From the NCBI GenBank assembly GCA_029817715.1, contig JARUPY010000441.1, positions 18,745 through 82,744 of the forward strand: 64,000 bases of DNA. Direction: 5' to 3'. Source of the stretch: Melastoma dodecandrum. Its lineage: Eukaryota > Streptophyta > Magnoliopsida > Myrtales > Melastomataceae. The notes below the pieces were generated by a model that did not search any database, was not told the origin of the DNA, and was given only the letters and a program-made list of their open reading frames with translations. Shown here in pieces: positions 56,750 to 64,000 of this stretch; the stretch's first letter is position 1, and every line of letters starts with the position of its first letter. The position numbers and the translations under genes were made by a program.

Positions 56750-57550
56750 ATGCGCCGCCTCGCCCTGAGCTTCATGCTCGCCGTCCTCGCCGCCGGCCCC
56801 GCCGCGGCTGAACAGGATCTCCTGCTCGGGGCGGACATGTCCTCGCCCGCGATGACCAAGGCCGAGATGAGCCGTGCCGACGTCGAGGCACTGATAAAGG
56901 CTGCCGACGGCAAGCCGGTCGACCTCCGCGACAAATCTCTATCCGGCCTCGACCTCTCCGGGTTGAGCCTGCGGGGGGCCAACCTGCGGACCGCGCGCCT
57001 GAACAACACCAACCTACGCGGCGCCGACCTCAGCGGCGCGAACCTCGAACAGGCATGGCTCCTGAAGGCCGACCTGTCCGGCGCCAAGCTCGCGGACACG
57101 AAAATGTTCGGCATCACCGCCCGCGACGCCAACCTCAGCGGCGCCGACCTCAGTCGCGCCATGCCCATCGGCGACTTCAAGGGCGCCAACATGAGCGGCG
57201 CCACGCTGGTCGACCTCAAGGGCGGCGCCGACATCAAGAACCAGTCCATGGGCCTGATGCGGGCCGTGTTCGTGTCGGTGAACCTCTCCGGCGCCAACCT
57301 GAAGGGCGCCAACCTCGGCCGGTCGCGGCTGGAGTATGCCAACTTGAAGGATGCCGACCTCACCGACGTGGTGCTGATGGGATCGGACCTATCAGGCGCC
57401 AACCTAACGGGCGCCACGGTCACCGGAGCCGATTTCAAGAACGTCGACGTCAGCGGTGCCCGGCTCATCGACCTCAAGGGGCAGTCCGAGGCCAAGGACT
57501 GGGCCGAGCGCGTGAACGTCGACCGCGCCGTCACCCAGGCAATCAATTGA
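56750..57550 (+). CDS. secreted pentapeptide repeat protein
   Basis: A 266-residue protein: signal peptide MRRLALSFMLAVLAAGPAAA with about 30 A(D/N)LxG/S pentapeptide units over residues about 60-235 (LDLSGLSLRGANLRTARLN, ADLSGAKLADTKMFG, ANLTGATVTGADFKN). It folds as a right-handed quadrilateral beta-helix in the periplasm. It is the first gene of a Crp/Fnr-linked operon with thioredoxin and CcdA-like genes; a structural or docking role for redox delivery is possible. Confidence 0.83.
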   Translation: MRRLALSFMLAVLAAGPAAAEQDLLLGADMSSPAMTKAEMSRADVEALIKAADGKPVDLRDKSLSGLDLSGLSLRGANLRTARLNNTNLRGADLSGANLEQAWLLKADLSGAKLADTKMFGITARDANLSGADLSRAMPIGDFKGANMSGATLVDLKGGADIKNQSMGLMRAVFVSVNLSGANLKGANLGRSRLEYANLKDADLTDVVLMGSDLSGANLTGATVTGADFKNVDVSGARLIDLKGQSEAKDWAERVNVDRAVTQAIN

Positions 57551-57594
57551 GACACCGGTTCGCCTCGACCCATCACCAAGGAGACAGACAGTCC

Positions 57595-57984
57595 ATGACC
57601 ATCCGACGCTTCCTGCTCGGCGCCCTGGCCGCCGCTCCCCTGCTGTTCGGCACAGGCGCGCATGCCGCAGAGGCGGTCTTCACACCCGATGCCTTCGCGG
57701 CGGCGCAGAAGGCCGGCAAGCCGATCCTGGTGCATATCACGGCCCCGTGGTGCACCGTCTGCGCGGCGCAGAAGCCGATCCTCGCTAAGCTGGAAGCCCA
57801 GCCCCGGTTCAAGGACCTGCAGGTGTTCGACGTCGACTTCGACAGCCGCAAGGACGTGCTGAAGCGGTTCGGCGTGACGACGCAGAGCACCCTGATCACC
57901 TTCAAGGGCGAGACGGAGACGGGTCGTTCGGTCGGCGAGACCCAACCGGAGTGGATCGAGGGCGTCGTCGAGAAGGCGTTGTAG
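57595..57984 (+). CDS. periplasmic thioredoxin-family protein
   Basis: A 129-residue protein: signal peptide MTIRRFLLGALAAAPLLFGTGAHA, then a thioredoxin-like fold with redox-active WCTVC in HITAPWCTVCAAQKP and the cis-Pro region ...FGVTTQSTLITF. It belongs to the DsbD/thioredoxin-like group that receives electrons from CcdA in the periplasm. It begins 45 bases after the pentapeptide gene and ends 8 bases before the CcdA-like gene, so one operon. Confidence 0.88.
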   Translation: MTIRRFLLGALAAAPLLFGTGAHAAEAVFTPDAFAAAQKAGKPILVHITAPWCTVCAAQKPILAKLEAQPRFKDLQVFDVDFDSRKDVLKRFGVTTQSTLITFKGETETGRSVGETQPEWIEGVVEKAL

Positions 57985-57991
57985 GCCGGCC

Positions 57992-58711
57992 ATGGCCACG
58001 ACGTTCGGCCTCGCGTTCCTCGCCGGCATCCTCTCGGTGCTGTCCCCCTGCGTATTGCCCTTGCTGCCGCTGGTTCTGGGCGCTGCCGCATCGGAGCACA
58101 GGCTCGGCCCCGCCGCCCTGGCTGCCGGCCTCGCGCTGTCCTTCGTGGCCATCGGGCTGTTCGTGGCGACCGTAGGGTTCGCCCTCGGCCTCGACGTCGA
58201 TGTCTTCCGCACCGTGGCGGCCATCATGCTGGTCCTGATCGGCCTAGTCCTGATGGTTCCGGCCGCCCAGACCCGGCTGGCCGTGGCGGCCGGTCCGATG
58301 AGCAACTGGACCGAAAGCCGGTTCGGCGGCTTCTCGACCTCGGGGCTGCTCGGCCAGTTCGGCGTCGGTGTGCTGCTCGGGGCGGTCTGGAGCCCTTGCG
58401 TCGGCCCGACCCTCGGGGCGGCTTCGCTGCTCGCCTCGCAGGGACGCGACCTCGGGGCTGTCGCGCTGACCATGCTGCTGTTTGGCCTCGGTGCAGCCCT
58501 GCCGCTACTCCTGCTCGGTACGCTCTCGCGTGAGGTGCTGATGCGCTGGCGCGACCGGATGATGGGGCTCGGCAAGGGGCTGAAGGCCGCCCTCGGCCTG
58601 ATCCTCGTGGCCACCGGCCTGATGATCGCCACGGGCTACGACAAGGCGGCCGAGACCGTCCTGGTCAATGCCTCGCCGGCTTGGCTCACCAACCTGACGA
58701 CCCGGCTTTGA
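57992..58711 (+). CDS. CcdA/DsbD-type thiol:disulfide transporter
   Basis: A 239-residue membrane protein with six hydrophobic helices and the CcdA motifs LSVLSPCVLPLLPLVLG and GVLLGAVWSPCVGPTLGAASLLA, i.e. the two Cys (one in helix 1, one in helix 4) that pass reducing equivalents from cytoplasmic thioredoxin. It would supply the adjacent secreted thioredoxin. The gene follows that gene by seven bases. Confidence 0.9.
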   Translation: MATTFGLAFLAGILSVLSPCVLPLLPLVLGAAASEHRLGPAALAAGLALSFVAIGLFVATVGFALGLDVDVFRTVAAIMLVLIGLVLMVPAAQTRLAVAAGPMSNWTESRFGGFSTSGLLGQFGVGVLLGAVWSPCVGPTLGAASLLASQGRDLGAVALTMLLFGLGAALPLLLLGTLSREVLMRWRDRMMGLGKGLKAALGLILVATGLMIATGYDKAAETVLVNASPAWLTNLTTRL

Positions 58712-58928
58712 TGGCGGGCACGCCGTAGACACTCTTCGTCAAGCCGTGCTTGGGCCGGCAAAAGGCGAGCGGCGGTGAGAGGGTATCGCGGCCGATGGCG
58801 GGCGCCGCGCGAACCCTTCTGACGGCTCGCACGTGCCCTGCGGACGAAGCCATGCCATAGGTATGTCCTGAATCGGCCGATGCGCCGGAGCCCGCCGGAA
58901 TTTGCTTTCCCGCGGCAAGGGAGGAACC

Positions 58929-59486
58929 GTGCCGAACGTGGGGACTCCTGCCAACGCGGACCTCGCGCGGCTGATCGCGGCCGTGGCCACGGGCGACCGC
59001 ATGGCCCTGCGCGCGCTCTATGACGCCGCCGCCCCGAAACTTCTCGGGATCATCCTCCGTATCCTGAAGGACCGAGCCGCCGCCGAGGACACGCTGCAGG
59101 AGGTGTTCGTGCGCATCTGGCAGCGTGCAGGCACCTATGATCCGAGGACCGGGCCCGCGACCGCATGGCTCGGCGCCATCGCCCGGCACAAGGCCATCGA
59201 CCGCCTTCGGCAGGACCAAGCTACCCGCCTGACCCAAGCCGATGAGGACTGGTTCGAACGCCTTACCGATGCAAGCGACGGCGAGGCGGACCTCGCCCGC
59301 CGTGACGCCCTCGCGCATTGCCTCGAAGCCGTCGAGCCCGCCCAGCGCGACTGCCTCGTCCTTGCCTATTGCGAGGGCTGGTCACGCGAGGAATTGGCGG
59401 CACGGCACGACCGCCCCGTCAACACGGTCAAGACGTGGCTGCGCCGCGGCCTCATGAGCCTCCGCGGCTGCCTGGAGGCGACATGA
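58929..59486 (+). CDS. sigK: ECF sigma factor, SigK family
   Basis: A 185-residue sigma factor (GTG start after GGGAGGAACC). Region 2: LKDRAAAEDTLQEVFVRIWQRAGTYDP, AWLGAIARHKAIDRLRQ; region 4: PAQRDCLVLAYCEGWSREELAARHDRPVNTVKTWLRRGLMSLRGCL. It overlaps the anti-sigma gene by four bases. Together with RskA and fasciclin it forms the SigK module known from Mycobacterium, where SigK controls the fasciclin-type antigens MPT70/83. Confidence 0.87.
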   Translation: MPNVGTPANADLARLIAAVATGDRMALRALYDAAAPKLLGIILRILKDRAAAEDTLQEVFVRIWQRAGTYDPRTGPATAWLGAIARHKAIDRLRQDQATRLTQADEDWFERLTDASDGEADLARRDALAHCLEAVEPAQRDCLVLAYCEGWSREELAARHDRPVNTVKTWLRRGLMSLRGCLEAT

Positions 59487-60228
59487 GCGGCGATGCTGGC
59501 ACGGGCGCCGCGCCCTTCTGGGCGGAGGATCCCAGCGGCGCGGCTGGGGAGTACGTCCTCGGGACCTTGGCCGCCGACGAGCGCGTCGCCTTCGCCTCGG
59601 CGATGGAGCGGGACGCTTCCCTTCGCGCGGCGGTGGCCGATTGGGAGGCGCGGACTCGCTCCTCTCACGGCGGACGGCCCCATTGGTCAAGCCCGCGCCC
59701 GATGTATGGGATGCAATCGAGGCCAGGATCGGGACGGCACACTCACCCGTCTTCGATGCCGGTGGCGCGACCGTCCCGCAGGCTGGAGCGCGGGCTGCGG
59801 ATCTGGCGGCTCGCCGCGGGGGCTGCGACTGCGCTCGCGGCCGGCCTGGCCCTCTGGCTCGCGGTCGGGGCCGCGGCCTTCCAACCACCGACCATCAGTA
59901 CCTCGCCGTGGTCGACCGCGGCGGCACCCTGCCGGCGCTGATTGTGCGCGTCGATCTCGACGGCGGCACCGTGCAGGTCCGCAGTCTCACGGCGGAGACG
60001 CCAGCCGGACCGAGCAGCCTGGAGCTCTGGTTCGTGGGGGCGAATGCTGCGCCGCGCTCACTAGGTCTCGTCACTGACCCGGCGGCACGCCTGCCCGTGC
60101 CGGCCGCGCCTCCGTGCCGGTGCGGAGGGTGCGACCCTTGCGGTGTGTCGGTTGAGCCGAAGGGCGGCTCGCCGACCGGTGCGCCGACAGGCCCGGTCGT
60201 CTATTCCGGAAAGCTCCTGCGCGAATGA
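59483..60228 (+). pseudogene. rskA: anti-sigma-K factor RskA-like, frameshifted
   Basis: Cytoplasmic zinc-free N-terminal domain MSGDAGTGAAPFWAEDPSGAAGEYVLGTLAADERVAFASAMERDASLRAAVADWEAR, then frame changes (near 59650, and more around 59770-59880) that break a membrane segment. The periplasmic domain continues VDRGGTLPALIVRVDLDGGTVQVRSLTAETPAGPSSLELW and ends SGKLLRE. RskA binds and inhibits SigK. The gene overlaps sigK by four bases. Confidence 0.75.
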
Positions 60229-60265
60229 GGCGGGCTCCGGCCTCTGCCGGCGCCCGCCCCCGCGA

Positions 60266-60814
60266 TCAGGGCATCAGCACGCCGTTGACGACGTGGATCA
60301 CGCCGTTCGACTGCATGACATTCGGGATGGTCACCGGAACGGTGTTGCCCTTCACGTCGGTGACGTAGACCTTTTTGCCCCTGGCCGAGACGGCGAGCGG
60401 TTCGCCCTCGACGGTGGTGAGTTGGTTCTGTCCCTCGGGCTTCTTGGCGAGCGCCACCAGATCCTGGGCGGTGTAGACGCCCGGCACGACGTGATAGGTC
60501 AGGATCTTCGTCAGCGTCGCCTTGTTCTGCAGCTGAACGAGGCTCTCCACCGTGCCCGGCGGCAGCTTGGCGAAGGCTTCGTTGGTGGGGGCGAAGACCG
60601 TGAAGGGGCCGGTGCCCGACAGGGTATCGACGAGACCGGCGGCCTTGACCGCGGCGACCAGGGTGGTGTGATCCTGCGACTGGGCGGCGTTCTCGACGAT
60701 GGTCTTGCTCGCGTACATCGGCGCGCCGCCGACCATCGGGTTCTTGGCGAGCGCCGGCGCGGCGACTGCGACGAGGCTGAGGCCGAGTGCGAGGCGTAGA
60801 AGGGTCTTGGACAT
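60266..60814 (-). CDS. secreted fasciclin-domain protein
   Basis: A 182-residue protein: signal peptide MSKTLLRLALGLSLVAVAAPALA, then one FAS1 domain: TIVENAAQSQDHTTLVAAVKAAGLVDTLSG, GPFTVFAPTNEAFAKLPPGTVESL, LTKILTYHVVPG and IPNVMQSNGVIHVVNGVLMP. Such single-FAS1 proteins are the usual regulatory partner of SigK-RskA systems. It is convergent to rskA, 38 bases away, with a possible ECF promoter upstream (GAAAC-N18-CGTA). Periplasmic or cell-surface adhesion role. Confidence 0.87.
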   Translation of the reverse strand: MSKTLLRLALGLSLVAVAAPALAKNPMVGGAPMYASKTIVENAAQSQDHTTLVAAVKAAGLVDTLSGTGPFTVFAPTNEAFAKLPPGTVESLVQLQNKATLTKILTYHVVPGVYTAQDLVALAKKPEGQNQLTTVEGEPLAVSARGKKVYVTDVKGNTVPVTIPNVMQSNGVIHVVNGVLMP

Positions 60815-60859
60815 GGTGTCTCCCTGATACTGCGCCCCCTCAGGGACGTCGCAGGGTCC

Positions 60860-60886
60860 TACGGGGCTCGGCGGGAGAAAAGTTTC
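60860..60886 (-). promoter_or_regulatory. candidate ECF promoter of the fasciclin gene
   Basis: On the minus strand GAAAC then 18 bases then CGTA, 46 bases before the fasciclin start; -35/-10 spacing fits ECF sigma factors such as SigK. Confidence 0.3.
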
Positions 60887-61019
60887 AGGGCCGCTTGACG
60901 CCGCCGCGAATGCGTCCGCAATCGCAAGTGACCTCGCTTGCGGTGACCCGATGGTTTGGTCAGCCCATCCGCGCGTGGACGTGACCTATCGCTCACGGGG
61001 CGGACAGACGGTGGATGCC

Positions 61020-61162
61020 ATGTAGTCCGACACGCCACGTCCGGGAGGTGAACCGTTTGCCGCCCATCGGCGATCCGCCGCCGGACCCCGGTCCCGCCGG
61101 AAGACAATTCTCCGAGCGAGTCACCGGCGCCCCTGCCTCCTGAGCCGATCAATGGGGGCTAG
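61020..61162 (+). pseudogene. decayed proline-rich small protein, stop at codon 2
   Basis: ATG is followed at once by TAG, then SDTPRPGGEPLPPIGDPPPDP (with one frame change near 61060) and a second frame ending LPPEPINGG. It clearly matches the first 25 residues of the fusion protein at 43008 (MQSDTPRPGDDPLPPIGDPP). The first codon after ATG would be CAG in the intact form; here it is TAG. Overlaps the end of the CHASE3 kinase gene. Confidence 0.6.
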
Positions 61163-63409
61163 CGACAACCTCCGGGCATCAGGAACTTGCGTCCCTCAGC
61201 GGGCGCAAAGGCACGACGTTCGCAGCCTCCTTCGCCGCTGCGACACTTCCCAGTGACCTCGGCGACCTTGCGGGCGAGCTGTTCGCGCTTGAACGGCTTG
61301 CCCACGAGGTGCACCCCGTCGTCGAGCCGGCCGTGGTGCACGATGGAGTTCTCGGTGTAGCCGGACATGAACACGACCCGCACCTCCGGCCGCAAGGCCT
61401 GGACCCGCTCGGCGAGTTCGCGCCCACGGACCTTGCCCGGCAGGACCACGTCGGTCAGCAGCAGGTCGACGGAAGCCGCGTTGGCGCCGAACACCCTGAG
61501 CCCCTCCTCTCCGTCCGCGGCCTCCAGCACCCGGTAGCCTAGGTCGGCGAGGATCGCGCAGGCGATCTCGCGCACCCCCGCCTCGTCCTCGACGACCAGC
61601 ACCGTGGCCGAGCCGCGCGGCAACTCGACGGGCGCGCCCGTGAGCGGCGCGGCGGGCCACGGCACCGACCGCCCGGGGCAGGTAGATCTTCACCGTCGTG
61701 CCCTCGCCGGGCTCCGAGTAGATCTTCACGTGCCCGCCGGTTTGCTTGACGAAGCCGAACACCATGGCGAGGCCAAGCCCGGTACCCTTGCCGTCGGGCT
61801 TCGTCGTGAAGAACGGCTCGAACACGCGCCTGACGATGTCCGGCGTCATGCCGTGGCCGGTGTCGGAGACCGCCACCATCGCGTAGTCACCGGGCGCGAT
61901 CTCGTCGTGGTCCCGGGCGTAGGCCTCGTCGAGAACCTTGTTGCCGAGCTCGATGGTGAGCCGGCCGCCGCCCGGCATCGCGTCCCGGGCGTTCAGCGCG
62001 AGGTTGAGGACCGCGCTCTCCAATTGGGCCGGGTCGGCCATGGCCGGCCACAGACCCGCGGTCTCAACGTATCGCACCTCGATGTGCTCGCCGAGGGTGC
62101 GCCGCAGGAGGGGGACCAGGTCCGGCATCGTCGCGGCGAGGTCGACGGGGGCCGGGGCGAGCGGCTGCTTGCGAGCGAAGGCGAGGAGCTGGCCCGTCAG
62201 GGTCGCGCCGCGCTGGGCAGCCCAGGACGCGCGCTCGATCCGCAGCTGCAGTTTGGCGTCGCCGTCGAGCTTCGCCCGGACGAACTCCAAGTTCCCGAGG
62301 ATGACTTGCAGCAGGTTGTTGAAATCGTGCGCGATGCCCCCGGTCAGTTGCCCGACCGCCTGCATCTTCTGGGCCTCGCGCAGCACGGCCTCGGCCTGGG
62401 CACGCTTGGTCATGTCCGAGATCGTCAGGACGAAGCCGCTGTCCGGCATTGGGGTACGGCGGATCTCCAGGTGATGGCCGTCAGCACCCTCACGCTCGTA
62501 GGTGACCGCCTCGCGGGGATTCCGGCTTCCGTGCCGGATTTGATCCTCGCTCTCAAGGGCGGGCCGGCCTGGCTCGCCGGTATGCACGGCGAAGGCGCCG
62601 TAGGCGGTGCCGGGCCCCAGCATCGCCTTCGGCAGGTCGAGCAGCACCTGGAAGCACTCGTTCCAGTTCGCGAGCCTGCGGTCGGGCCCGAAGACCGCGA
62701 CGCCCTGGCTAAGGCTGTCGATTGTGGTGCGCAGGCGCAGCGCCAGCGCCCGCTGCTCGGCCTCGGTCGCGTAAGAGCGCGACCACGCCCGATTCAGGAG
62801 GCGGGCCGCCCAGAGCAGCGTCAGGACCGCCAGCGCCGATCCGGCGATGACCATCCAGCGCACCCAGGCCGCCCGGGCGTCGTTCTGGGCGAGGCGCTCG
62901 TCGAGCAGCCGCTGTTCGTCGCCGAGCATGCCGGCGAGCAGGGCCTCCGCGTCCCGCATGTGGTTGCGGCCGGCATCGCCGTTGACGATGCGCAAGGCGT
63001 TCTCAAGCCCGCCGTCGCGGCGCGCCTGCAAGGTCTGGGCGAGTTCCTCCAGCTTGTGCTGGATGGCCGGCGCAAGCGCTCGGATGCGCTCCTGCTGCGT
63101 GGGGTTGTCGGCGGTCAGCTTCTGCAACTCGCCCTGGAGCAGGCCCAGCCGGTCGCGGGCGGCGTCGTAGGGCGCGAGGTACTCGTCGCGGCCGGTGAGG
63201 ACGTAACCGCGCTGGCCGCGCTCGGCGTCGCGCAGGGCGATGGCAAGGTCCTTCGTCGTATTGAGGACATGGTAGCTGTGCCGCGACCACTCCCGTGCCT
63301 CGCGCGCGGCGTTGAGGCGCTCCGACGTCACCGCGCCGACCAGGGCGACGATGGCCATGAGGACGCCGAGCACGAGAAAGTTGGCGCGCCTGACGAGGTA
63401 CTGGGTCAT
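61159..63409 (-). pseudogene. CHASE3-PAS hybrid histidine kinase, one frameshift
   Basis: About 750 residues. Transmembrane helix (NFLVLGVLMAIVALVGAVTS), CHASE3 extracellular domain (DLAIALRDAERGQRGYVLTGRDEYL), a second helix (WMVIAGSALAVLTLLWAARLLN), PAS (SQGVAVFGPDRRLANWNECFQ), HisKA ([20 protein letters not shown]), HATPase ([21 protein letters not shown]) and a receiver in another frame (LLLTDVVLPGKVRGREL). The frameshift is near 61680, between kinase and receiver. The MTQYLVRRANF Met is the likely start. Likely stimulus: an extracytoplasmic signal. Confidence 0.83.
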
Positions 63410-63668
63410 GGTGTCCGTGACTGCGCCGGCCGCTCGCGGCTGCCTTTTCGACGCAACTGGCATGCGACCTTGGCCGGAAGCGAGGGACGCGGGCATCGTC
63501 TGCCCGCGGGTCCGTGACCACCGCCTAGGTCGCGATTGCGGGCTTTTGCGGGCGAGCCGACGGAGGGAGCGCACCTCGATGTGATGGGGACGGCCCAGGC
63601 CTGCGTCATCGTCCGCAGCGACCGGGGAGGCGTCCAGGCGTTGTCGGATACGACCGACCGGAGCCGTC

Positions 63669-63914
63669 ATGCTGAACCCGTTCTACGCCGCGTTCCTGCT
63701 CGCCGTGGAGGCGCAGAAGGTCATCGAGTTGCGGCTGGTGCGGATCGCCTGGGGCGGCGCCGAGGGCCAGGCCGAGATAGTCTCGATGGTCGGCGAGAAG
63801 GTCGTGGCCGCGATGGAGGCCGCCAACACGTTGATGGCGAGTGGCAGCCACGGCGATGTCATCGCGCGCTACCGGGAACTCGTCGCGGACAACACCCACC
63901 GCCTGATGGCCTGA
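63669..63914 (+). CDS. small phasin-like helical protein, paralogue of 17932-18177
   Basis: An 81-residue protein (MLNPFYAAFLLAVEAQKVI...HRLMA) about 90% identical to the copy at 17932-18177 in the opposite orientation. Two amphipathic helices. Upstream GGAGCC precedes the ATG. The near-identity suggests recent duplication or gene conversion. Function unknown; a link to polyhydroxyalkanoate granules is possible but weak. Confidence 0.7.
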   Translation: MLNPFYAAFLLAVEAQKVIELRLVRIAWGGAEGQAEIVSMVGEKVVAAMEAANTLMASGSHGDVIARYRELVADNTHRLMA

Positions 63915-64000
63915 GCCGACTTCGGACACGACGGGGTGTAGGCTGTCATAAGCCGACATTGTGGGCGTACCTGCCCTAATTGCGCGACTTGACGAAGCAA

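Noticed and set aside
57055..57984. A 309-residue protein covering part of the pentapeptide gene and the thioredoxin
   Set aside because: The first part is an out-of-frame reading of the pentapeptide repeats; the thioredoxin starts at 57595.

Overview
The window looks like chromosomal DNA of a Methylobacterium-type alphaproteobacterium (Hyphomicrobiales). The evidence is the high GC content, the GTTC-N7-GTTC LexA box, a GGAAC-N16/17-cGTT (EcfG-type) promoter, HWE/HisKA_2 and LOV histidine kinases, and many Crp/Fnr, LysR and HxlR regulators. There are no rRNA genes, tRNA genes, CRISPR arrays or intact insertion sequences that I can see. About 40 apparent single-base frameshifts break otherwise complete genes. 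They are most frequent at 36-48 kb and almost absent at 1.7-13.8 kb, which suggests uneven consensus quality more than gene decay. Frameshifted genes are given type pseudogene, but most are probably functional genes in the organism.

Layout. 0-1.3 kb: ArgE-family deacylase. 1.7-11.1 kb: soluble NAD(P) oxidoreductases (SDR, NmrA-like, aldo/keto reductase, a truncated epimerase) next to HxlR, AraC and LysR regulators, several divergently arranged. 11.4-13.1 kb: LexA-controlled umuDC mutagenic polymerase. 13.3-20.1 kb: small secreted proteins, a DUF1835 protein, an amine-oxidase-like flavoprotein, several tiny paralogous proteins and a cobalamin-type binding protein. 20.5-32.8 kb: a sulfite/redox cluster with a YeiH-type exporter, a class III cyclase, a Tat-exported sulfite dehydrogenase with cytochrome c, a second molybdoenzyme, two YVTN propellers, a DUF305 protein and an ECF sigma/anti-sigma operon. 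Four promoters there share GGAAT-N15-GCATYYC, so the cluster looks like one ECF regulon. 35.5-47.6 kb: a signalling island with a Crp/Fnr regulator, an HWE kinase, a receiver protein, a LOV blue-light hybrid kinase and a double hybrid kinase. 47.7-49.8 kb: an operon of a Met-rich secreted peptide, a cytochrome b561 and a Tat-exported molybdoenzyme, resembling methionine-oxidation (MrpX/MsrP) systems. 50.1-54.2 kb: selB, a family-5 solute-binding protein and a MarR regulator. 54.6-63.9 kb: an outer-membrane barrel, a Crp/Fnr regulator opposite a pentapeptide/thioredoxin/CcdA operon, a SigK/RskA/fasciclin module, a CHASE3 hybrid kinase and a small phasin-like protein.

The most striking signal is at 52.1-53.6 kb. 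The solute-binding-protein gene has one in-frame TGA (codon 167), the reading frame continues unchanged on both sides, a SECIS-like hairpin lies 11 nt downstream, and the next gene is selB. This is a candidate selenocysteine-containing solute-binding protein with its own co-transcribed Sec elongation factor. Second is the four-copy ECF promoter motif that ties the sulfite cluster together.
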